Positions 16,883 to 23,042 of a stretch of 64,000 bases of DNA are shown one piece after another. Numbering within the stretch: the first letter of the stretch is position 1; every line of letters starts with the position of its first letter. Origin of the DNA: CALMEC01 sp964393105 (GTDB taxonomy: Bacteria; Actinomycetota; Thermoleophilia; Miltoncostaeales; Miltoncostaeaceae); NCBI GenBank assembly GCA_964393105.1, contig CAYMSM010000061.1:1-64000 (forward strand), in the 5' to 3' direction. The notes under the pieces were generated by a model that was given only the letters and a program-made list of their open reading frames with translations, searched no databases and was not told where the DNA came from. A program made the translations under genes and the position numbers.

Positions 16883-17791
16883 TTGTCGCAGGATCAGACG
16901 CCCACCGACGGGCGCACCGGCACCATGCGTGTCAAGTCGGGCCTCGCCCAGACGCTCAAGGGCGGCGTCATCATGGACGTCACCACCGCCGAGCAGGCGC
17001 GCATCGCCGAAGACGCCGGCGCGAACGCCGTGATGGCGCTCGAGCGCATCCCCGCCGACATCCGCGCCGCCGGCGGCGTTGCACGCATGAGCGACCCGAC
17101 CGTCATCCGGGCAATCCAGGAGGCGGTCACGATCCCGGTCATGGCCAAGTGCCGCATCGGGCATTTCGTCGAGGCCCAGATCCTGCAGGCGCTCGAGGTC
17201 GACTACATCGACGAGAGCGAGGTCCTGACGCCGGCTGACGAGGCACATCACGTCGACAAGCACGCATTCACGGTGCCGTTCGTCTGCGGCGCAATCGACC
17301 TGGGCGAGGCGCTTCGCCGCATCGCCGAGGGCGCGGCAATGATCCGCACCAAAGGCGAGGCCGGTACCGGCAACGTGGTCGAGGCCGTCCGCCACATGCG
17401 CACGATCCGCGGAGAGATCGCCCGGTTGTCGTCGATGTCCTCGGACGAGCTCTACGCCGCCGCCAAGGAACTCCGCGCCCCGCATGACCTTGTCGCGCAG
17501 GTCGCCCGTGACGCCCGGCTGCCCGTCGTCAACTTCTCGGCGGGGGGCGTGGCAACACCTGCGGACGCGGCCCTGATGATGCAGTTGGGAGCCGACGGTG
17601 TCTTCGTCGGCAGCGGCATCTACAAGAGCGAGGACCCTGCGCCGCGAGCCCGTGCGATCGTCGAAGCGGTCACGCACTTCCAGGACCCCGAGGTGCTGGC
17701 ACGCGTGTCGAGCGGCCTTGGCGAGGCTATGGTCGGGATCGGGATGGAGACGCTCAGCACCAGCCAACTGCTGCACGTCCGAGGCTCATGA
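16883..17791 (+). CDS. pdxS: Pyridoxal 5'-phosphate synthase, lyase subunit PdxS
   Basis: 302 residues from a TTG start that has GGGAG eight bases upstream. With PdxT it makes PLP from ribose 5-phosphate, glyceraldehyde 3-phosphate and ammonia. Highly conserved segments: KGGVIMDVTTAEQARIAE, MALERIPADIR, VMAKCRIGHF (lysine used for the sugar Schiff base region), RTKGEAGTGN and the C-terminal GVFVGSGIYKS. The stop overlaps the pdxT ATG by four bases, consistent with a PdxS-PdxT complex made in balance. Confidence 0.96.
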   Translation: MSQDQTPTDGRTGTMRVKSGLAQTLKGGVIMDVTTAEQARIAEDAGANAVMALERIPADIRAAGGVARMSDPTVIRAIQEAVTIPVMAKCRIGHFVEAQILQALEVDYIDESEVLTPADEAHHVDKHAFTVPFVCGAIDLGEALRRIAEGAAMIRTKGEAGTGNVVEAVRHMRTIRGEIARLSSMSSDELYAAAKELRAPHDLVAQVARDARLPVVNFSAGGVATPADAALMMQLGADGVFVGSGIYKSEDPAPRARAIVEAVTHFQDPEVLARVSSGLGEAMVGIGMETLSTSQLLHVRGS

Positions 17792-18429
17792 TCGGTCGGC
17801 CGCAGGTCGGGGTCCTTGCCGTCCAAGGCGCGTTCACCGAGCACGAGGATGCACTGCGGGCGGTCGGCGCGGACACCCGCCAGGTGCGCGTGACCGATCA
17901 GCTCGAGGGCCTGGACGGCCTCGTGATCCCGGGCGGCGAGAGCACGACAATCGGCCTTGTGGCGGGACGCTCGGACCTGCTGGAGCGGATACGTCAGCTG
18001 GTCGACGCGGGGTTTCCGGTGTTCGGCACCTGTGCGGGGATGATCATGCTCGCCGGCGGGACGACCTTAGGCGGGCAGGCGTTGATCGGCGGCATGGACA
18101 CCGTCGTGCGCCGCAACGCGTTCGGACGTCAGGTGGCCTCGTTCGAGACCGACCTGAAGATACCGGTCATGGGCGAGGTGCCGATGCGGGCGGTCTTCAT
18201 CCGCGCGCCATGGATCGAGGAGCACGGCTCCGATGTCGAGATCCTCGCCGAGGTCCGGGGGCACCCGGTGGCGGCACGTCAGGGGAGCATGCTCGTGACG
18301 GCGTTCCATCCGGAGTTCACGGACGACCGGCGCGTCCACGCGCTGTTCATGGACATGGTGCGGGCATCCGTCGCGCGCAGTGCGGCAGTCGACGCATCAG
18401 GAGGTGCGGTTCGTGTCAGGGCACAGTAA
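17788..18429 (+). CDS. pdxT: Pyridoxal 5'-phosphate synthase, glutaminase subunit PdxT
   Basis: 213 residues, class I glutamine amidotransferase. It supplies ammonia to PdxS. Visible: VGVLAVQGAFTEH at the N-terminus, IPGGESTT, nucleophile cysteine in FGTCAGMIML, and the catalytic His-Glu in AFHPEFT. It overlaps pdxS by four bases, and its last 17 bases overlap yebC, so pdxS-pdxT-yebC form one operon. Confidence 0.96.
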   Translation: MIGRPQVGVLAVQGAFTEHEDALRAVGADTRQVRVTDQLEGLDGLVIPGGESTTIGLVAGRSDLLERIRQLVDAGFPVFGTCAGMIMLAGGTTLGGQALIGGMDTVVRRNAFGRQVASFETDLKIPVMGEVPMRAVFIRAPWIEEHGSDVEILAEVRGHPVAARQGSMLVTAFHPEFTDDRRVHALFMDMVRASVARSAAVDASGGAVRVRAQ

Positions 18430-19162
18430 GTGGGCCACGATCAAGCGCAAGAAGGGCGCCGCTGACGCCAAGCGCGGCCAGCTCTTCTCGAAGCTGTCTC
18501 GGGCGATCATCGTCGCGGCCAAGGAGGGTGGCGGCGACCCGGAGTCGAATGCGACCCTCGCGACCGCCGTCCAGAAGGCGCGGGACGCATCGATGCCCAA
18601 GGACAACATCGAGCGCGCCATCCAGCGCGGTGCGGGCAGCGGCGACGGGGAGGCCTACGAGGCGATCCTCTACGAGGGGTACGGCCCCGGCGGCGTGGCG
18701 ATCATCTGCAACATCCTCACGGACAACCGCAATCGCGCCGCCAGCGACGTCCGGTTCATCTTCACCAAGAACGGCGGGTCGCTCGGGACCCCCGGCAGCG
18801 TGGCATGGCAGTTCGACCGCAAGGGCATCATCCTCATCGACCGCGAGGGCATCGACGAGGACTCCTTGATGGAGCTTGCGCTCGAGGCCGGAGCCGAGGA
18901 CATCACCGAGGACGGCAGCCAGTGGCAGATCACGACCGAGCCGACCGAGCTGATGGTCGTGCGGCAGGGCCTGGACGCGGCAGGCATCGCGTACGTCTCG
19001 TCCGAGCTCACGATGGTCCCCAAGACGACCGTCCAGCCCGACGAGAAGGAGGCGCGGCAGCTCCTGCGCCTGGTCGACGCGCTCGAGGACAACGACGACG
19101 TCCAGGACGTCTACGCCAACTTCGACATCAGCGAAGAGGTCCTGGAGGCCGTCGCCGGCTAG
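18413..19162 (+). CDS. yebC: YebC/PmpR-family regulator or translation-associated protein
   Basis: 249 residues. The GTG start has GGAGG ten bases upstream. N-terminal SGHSKWATIKRKKGAADAKRG, then KARDASMPKDNIERAI and GYGPGGVAII are the conserved TACO1/YebC blocks. Members were described as transcription factors near ruvC, and more recently as helping ribosomes pass polyproline stretches. The position directly before ruvCAB is the common bacterial arrangement, although a 284-base gap with its own promoter separates them here. Confidence 0.93.
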   Translation: MSGHSKWATIKRKKGAADAKRGQLFSKLSRAIIVAAKEGGGDPESNATLATAVQKARDASMPKDNIERAIQRGAGSGDGEAYEAILYEGYGPGGVAIICNILTDNRNRAASDVRFIFTKNGGSLGTPGSVAWQFDRKGIILIDREGIDEDSLMELALEAGAEDITEDGSQWQITTEPTELMVVRQGLDAAGIAYVSSELTMVPKTTVQPDEKEARQLLRLVDALEDNDDVQDVYANFDISEEVLEAVAG

Positions 19163-19204
19163 CTGGTCCCCCTTGCAAGTACGACGGCGTTTCCCGGGTG
19201 CAAG

Positions 19205-19395
19205 AACTGCCATTTGGCTATTGCCGCCATGGCCACTTGTGTCGTCGATGTCACACCTGGCCGGGTTCCGGGAGGGTCGCCAGCGCGCCTTCGCGGCCAC
19301 GCACACTGTCCGCGCCTGGGCAATCGATCGCGCGTACGGTCACTTGGCCAGTGCAATGACGGCCATTTGTGTATTTCTCGTCACACTTGGCGAGA
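19205..19395. repeat. Duplicated palindromic element upstream of ruvC
   Basis: The 284-base yebC-ruvC gap holds two similar blocks exactly 130 bases apart. Each has an imperfect palindrome: GGCCACTTGTGT-N8-TCACACCTGGCC (19231-19262) and GGCCATTTGTGT-N8-TCACACTTGGC (19361-19391). Flanking bases also align (gccATTTGGC / gtcACTTGGC before, GGTTCC / GAACC after). They look like operator sites for a dimeric regulator of ruvCAB; the factor is unknown. Confidence 0.45.
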
Positions 19396-19433
19396 ACCGA
19401 GAGGCCTTGTGCGGCGGGTTCCGAGGTTGCTAC

Positions 19434-19439
19434 TAGGCT
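19434..19439 (+). promoter_or_regulatory. ruvC -10 box, leaderless start
   Basis: TAGGCT seven bases before the ruvC ATG, with no Shine-Dalgarno; transcription should start at or next to the start codon. Confidence 0.5.
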
Positions 19440-19446
19440 TGACGGG

Positions 19447-19935
19447 ATGATCCTCGGTATCGACCCAGGTCTTGCTTCGACCGGATGGGCGCTTGTGGAG
19501 CGGTCTGGGTCGAGCCTGCGGGTCATCGCGTCCGGGACGTTCAAAACGAGCCCGCGCACGGCGCACTCCGAGCGTCTGCGTGCGCTCTTCGACGGGGTCA
19601 CCGGGGTCATCGCCGAGCACAACGTGCGCGGCGCGGCGGTCGAGTCGTGGTTCATCCACCCGGTCAGCAAGGCGGCGATGGGAATGGCCGAGGCCCGGGG
19701 TGCGCTGCTCGTCGCGATCGCCAACGCCGGGGTGGAGGTCGTGGAGTACCCACCGACCGAGATCAAGCTCGCCGTCACCGGCAGCGGTCGGGCCGACAAA
19801 GAGCAGGTGCGGGCGATGGTCGCGCGGCTCGCCCGGCACGAGGCGCCGAGCGACCACGCCGCCGATGCGATCGCCGCCGCCATCTGCTTCCTGCACCGCG
19901 AGCCGCTGCGGGCCGCCATCCGCAAGGCGCAGTAG
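19447..19935 (+). CDS. ruvC: Holliday junction resolvase RuvC
   Basis: 162 residues, slightly shorter than the usual 170-190. It cuts Holliday junctions symmetrically with RuvAB. The first acidic residue is in ILGIDPGLASTGWA, the second in AAVESWFIHPVSKAAMGMAEARG, and the C-terminal pair in PSDHAADAIAAAICFL. First gene of ruvC-ruvA-ruvB; a likely leaderless transcript with the two upstream palindromes as possible control sites. Confidence 0.95.
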   Translation: MILGIDPGLASTGWALVERSGSSLRVIASGTFKTSPRTAHSERLRALFDGVTGVIAEHNVRGAAVESWFIHPVSKAAMGMAEARGALLVAIANAGVEVVEYPPTEIKLAVTGSGRADKEQVRAMVARLARHEAPSDHAADAIAAAICFLHREPLRAAIRKAQ

Positions 19936-19945
19936 CCTCGCTCTT

Positions 19946-20530
19946 GTGATCCGTTCCGTACGTGGACGCCTGACCGCGGTCGAGGCGGATGCCGTCGTGG
20001 TCGAAGTCGGCGGCGTCGGCCTGCTCGTGCGCTGCTCCGCGACGACGTCGCGCGACTTGCCTCCGGTCGGGCAGGAGGTCTCCCTGACCACCTACCTCGT
20101 GGTCCGTGAAGACGCCCTCGACCTGTACGGGTTCGCAACGTCCGCCGAACGTGGGCTCTTCGAGGCGTTCATCTCGGTCAGCGGCGTCGGGCCGCGGATG
20201 GGCCTTGCCATCTGCGGGGTCGACGACCCCGATGGCCTTCGCCTGGCGGTCGCCCGCGGCGACGTCGCCAAGATTCAGCTCGCCTCGGGCGTCGGCAAAC
20301 GCACCGCCGAACGCGTGGTTCTTGAACTTCGCGGCAAGGTCGGCGAGCTCGTCGCCGTCAACAGCGGCGGCCGGGGCTCAACCGGCGCCGATACGTTCAT
20401 CTCCGCGCGCGACGGCCTCGTCGGCCTTGGGTTCCGGCAGGAGGAGGCCGAGGCCGCTCTGTCGGACGCGCCCGCCGGCGCGTCGGCTGAGGAGCTTCTG
20501 CGCCACGGCCTCGCCAGGTTGCGCCGGTGA
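19946..20530 (+). CDS. ruvA: Holliday junction branch migration protein RuvA
   Basis: 194 residues from GTG. It binds the four-way junction as a tetramer and positions RuvB. N-terminal OB fold (VRGRLTAVEADAVVVEVGGVG), two helix-hairpin-helix motifs in the middle (FISVSGVGPRMGLAIC and KIQLASGVGKRTAERVVLEL) and a C-terminal RuvB-contact domain (ARDGLVGLGFRQEEAEAAL). Starts ten bases after the ruvC stop; its stop overlaps the ruvB GTG. Confidence 0.95.
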   Translation: MIRSVRGRLTAVEADAVVVEVGGVGLLVRCSATTSRDLPPVGQEVSLTTYLVVREDALDLYGFATSAERGLFEAFISVSGVGPRMGLAICGVDDPDGLRLAVARGDVAKIQLASGVGKRTAERVVLELRGKVGELVAVNSGGRGSTGADTFISARDGLVGLGFRQEEAEAALSDAPAGASAEELLRHGLARLRR

Positions 20531-21549
20531 GCGACGAACGCTTGCAGGACCCCACGGACGTTCCCGGCGAGGACGAGTTCGATCGTTCGCTTCGTCCCAG
20601 GACCCTGGCGGCGTTCATCGGACAGCCCGCGGTCAAGGAGAAGCTCGCCATCTTCCTGCAGGCCGCCAAGCAGCGGGGCGAGGCGCTTGACCACGTGCTC
20701 CTTGCCGGTCCCCCCGGCTTGGGGAAGACGTCGCTCGCATCCATCCTGGCGGCCGAGATGGAGGTGGGCTTTCACCAGACCAGCGGCCCCGTCCTCGAGA
20801 AGAAGGGCGACCTTGCAGCGGTGCTGACCCAGCTCGGTGAGCACGACATCCTGTTCATCGACGAGATTCACCGCCTCAACCGCTCGATCGAGGAGACCCT
20901 CTACCCGGCGATGGAGGACTACCAGCTCGACGTGATGTTGGGGCAGGGCCCGTCGGCACGGACGCTGCGACTGGACCTCCCCAGGTTCACGCTGGTGGGC
21001 GCCACCACTCGAAGCGGCCTGCTGGCCGGACCGCTGCGCGATCGGTTCGGCGTCGTCGAGCGCCTGGACTACTACAAGCCGGACGAGCTTTCAGAGATCA
21101 TCGTCCGCTCGGCAGGACTACTCGATGTCGCGATCGACCCGGAGGGCGCCGCCACCCTGGCCCGCCGGTCCCGCGGCACACCGCGCATCGCCAACCGGCT
21201 GCTACGCCGCGTACGCGACGTGGTCCAGGTGCGCGGCCACGACAGGATCGACCCCGCCGTCGCCGAGGAGGCCCTGACGCTCCTCGAGGTCGACTCCGCC
21301 GGCCTGGACGAGCTCGACCGCAAGCTCCTGCGGGTGTTGTGCGAGACCTTCGAGGGCCGACCGGTCGGCCTCGGCACCCTCGCCGACGCGGTGGGGGAGT
21401 CAGCCGACACGATCGAGGACGTCTACGAGCCGTACCTCCTCCAGGAGGGCCTCCTGCAACGAACCCCCCGCGGTCGCCAGGGCACCGCCCGGGCGTTCCG
21501 CCACCTGGGGCTCACGCCTGCGACGGGGAGCCAGCAGGGGTTGTTCTAA
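20527..21549 (+). CDS. ruvB: Holliday junction branch migration helicase RuvB
   Basis: 340 residues. AAA+ motor of branch migration: RPRTLAAFIGQPAVKEKL, Walker A GPPGLGKTS, Walker B LFIDEIHRLNR, sensor 1 GATTRSGLL, and the C-terminal winged helix region GRQGTARAFRHLG. GTGA overlap with ruvA. The gene is followed by a strong hairpin (21583-21603). Confidence 0.97.
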   Translation: MSDERLQDPTDVPGEDEFDRSLRPRTLAAFIGQPAVKEKLAIFLQAAKQRGEALDHVLLAGPPGLGKTSLASILAAEMEVGFHQTSGPVLEKKGDLAAVLTQLGEHDILFIDEIHRLNRSIEETLYPAMEDYQLDVMLGQGPSARTLRLDLPRFTLVGATTRSGLLAGPLRDRFGVVERLDYYKPDELSEIIVRSAGLLDVAIDPEGAATLARRSRGTPRIANRLLRRVRDVVQVRGHDRIDPAVAEEALTLLEVDSAGLDELDRKLLRVLCETFEGRPVGLGTLADAVGESADTIEDVYEPYLLQEGLLQRTPRGRQGTARAFRHLGLTPATGSQQGLF

Positions 21550-21582
21550 GGGCTGCTGGCTCCTGTCCACGCGAGAGGGGAG

Positions 21583-21603
21583 CGAACCAGCTGCGCTGGT
21601 TCG
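21583..21603 (+). terminator. Terminator-like hairpin after ruvB
   Basis: Perfect 9-bp stem CGAACCAGC / GCTGGTTCG with a 3-base loop, 34 bases after the ruvB stop. There is no T-run, as is common for terminators in GC-rich actinobacteria. Confidence 0.5.
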
Positions 21604-21634
21604 GCGCCGCCGTCAGCCACAAGTCACCTTCATG

Positions 21635-21830
21635 GCAACCCGTCTCACATATACCGTTGTGATCTGGCGGCGGCAAAACTCCACCGGATGTGGTCGGTTA
21701 TCTGAGGTGCACTCGCCTCCGCGAGCTGTGTCATCGTCAGCGCCCATATTCCCGATATCGGCGCCGACTACGTCCACGGCCCGTCGGGGATTCACTCGCC
21801 ATATCGACCACGGACTCGTGAGACGGTGCA
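21635..21830 (-). mobile_element. Miniature inverted-repeat element, diverged second copy
   Basis: The reverse complement of this 196-base stretch aligns with the element at 54315-54518: GTCTCAC ends, then cGATATGGCGAGTGAA, a central GACACAGC block, CCGGtGGAGTTTTGC, CGCCAGATC and TGTGAGAC at the far end. The outermost bases (GCAACC / GGTGCA) have drifted from the other copy. It is non-coding on its own, has no transposase, and overlaps the 3' end of the PAP2 gene, whose last 31 codons it encodes. Confidence 0.65.
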
Positions 21831-22585
21831 TTGGCCCGCAGCGACATCCAAGGGGCCGGGCGTCGCATCGCGACCGTCGCGATCGCGAGCGCGATCAACA
21901 CGACAACCGCGCCCCCGACGGCGTCGAGCCAGTAGTGGTTGGCCGTGACCATGACCGTCACCAGCATCATCGCCGGCAACAGCCACACGAGCCATCGCCG
22001 GCCCGAGCGCAGCATCCACATGACGGTCAGGGCGTAGAGGATCGTCTGCCCGACGTGCATCGAGGGCATGGCGGCGTAGAGGTTCCGAAACGGCTGGAAC
22101 CACGACAGGCTGCCGCCCAACTCCAATGCGGCCTTCGTCGTGTCCTCCAGCCCGAGCCCCTCGATGAACCGTGGCGGGGCAAGGGGGTAGAGCCAGTACA
22201 CCAGCACCGCCAACCCGTTGGTCACCCAGTACCACGTGTACAGGAACAGCATGTGCTGCCGGTGGCGGAAGAAGACCCACAAGAAGAACAGCACGTATCC
22301 CGCGGTGTAGGCAACCGTGTAGAACCACGTCGTCACGAACCTTCCGCCGGGGATGGCGTGTACCGCAGCCTGCAGGTCGTCCTCGACGAACAGGCCCAGC
22401 GAGCGCTCGGCCGAGATGATCTGATCGGCGTTGTGGTATGCGGCGGTCGCCGGCTCGCCCGGCGACACGAGGTCTCGCGCCAGCTCGTACACGAACATCA
22501 GGACCAGGAACGCCAGCACGAAGCGCGCGAGATCCCACCCCCGGGAACGTGGCCTGATCCCGACCGTGTGGACGGCGCTCGTCAC
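21737..22585 (-). CDS. PAP2-superfamily membrane phosphatase
   Basis: 282 residues with about six membrane helices. Phosphatase signature parts C-terminal to the centre: AMPSMHVGQT (motif with catalytic-pocket histidine) and TANHYWLDAVGG (second histidine and aspartate). Related to the inositol-phosphotransferase-like PAP2_3 group acting on lipid-linked phosphates at the membrane; the substrate is unknown. The GTG start has TACGGT eight bases upstream. The last 31 residues, Arg/Ser-rich and unlike the rest, come from an inserted inverted-repeat element, so the original C-terminus was replaced or extended. Confidence 0.85.
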   Translation of the reverse strand: MTSAVHTVGIRPRSRGWDLARFVLAFLVLMFVYELARDLVSPGEPATAAYHNADQIISAERSLGLFVEDDLQAAVHAIPGGRFVTTWFYTVAYTAGYVLFFLWVFFRHRQHMLFLYTWYWVTNGLAVLVYWLYPLAPPRFIEGLGLEDTTKAALELGGSLSWFQPFRNLYAAMPSMHVGQTILYALTVMWMLRSGRRWLVWLLPAMMLVTVMVTANHYWLDAVGGAVVVLIALAIATVAMRRPAPWMSLRANAPSHESVVDMASESPTGRGRSRRRYREYGR

Positions 22586-22593
22586 GGTGCGCC

Positions 22594-22599
22594 ACCGTA
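22594..22599 (-). promoter_or_regulatory. PAP2 gene -10 box, leaderless start
   Basis: TACGGT on the minus strand, eight bases before the GTG; no Shine-Dalgarno. Confidence 0.4.
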
Positions 22600-22708
22600 G
22601 CAAGTGGCCCCAGACCGCACAGCATCGCGCCGACCTGTGCGTGCAGGAGGTCCGAGGGGGTCTGCTAACGTCAAATTCCCGTTCCCCACCCGAGGATACC
22701 CACCCAGA

Positions 22709-23035
22709 ATGCAAGCGCTTCAGCCGCTTCTGCTCATCGCAGTTTTCGTGGCCTTCTTCTACTTCCTGGCGATCCGCCCACAGCGGCGCCGTCAGACGGC
22801 GATGCAGGAGCTGCAGCGGAACCTTAAGCCGGGCAACGAGATCGTGACCCTGTCGGGGATGTACGGCACCGTGACCGAGATCGAGGACGGGGGGACCGTG
22901 CTGATCGAGGTCTCCGAGGAAACCGAGATCCGCATCGCCGCATCGTCGATCGGGGCGGTCGTAAAGCAGCAGCCCCAGGTCGAGGAGTCGACCGAGCCGG
23001 GCGAGCCGAGCGAGCCGGCCGCCTCCTCCGAGTAG
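22709..23035 (+). CDS. yajC: Sec translocon accessory subunit YajC
   Basis: 108 residues. One N-terminal membrane helix (LLLIAVFVAFFYFLAIRPQRRR, ending in the family's RPQ motif) and a small beta domain beginning LKPGNEIVTLSGMYGTV. It associates with SecDF. ATG 22709 is preceded by a weak GAGGA; a TAACGT box about 45 bases upstream is a possible promoter. The acidic Glu/Pro C-terminus leads into secDF seven bases later. Confidence 0.93.
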   Translation: MQALQPLLLIAVFVAFFYFLAIRPQRRRQTAMQELQRNLKPGNEIVTLSGMYGTVTEIEDGGTVLIEVSEETEIRIAASSIGAVVKQQPQVEESTEPGEPSEPAASSE

Positions 23036-23042
23036 GCGCCTC

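Noticed and set aside
19933..19938. Separate ruvA promoter TAGCCT
   Set aside because: The hexamer includes the ruvC stop codon and the genes are ten bases apart; probably coincidental within an operon.
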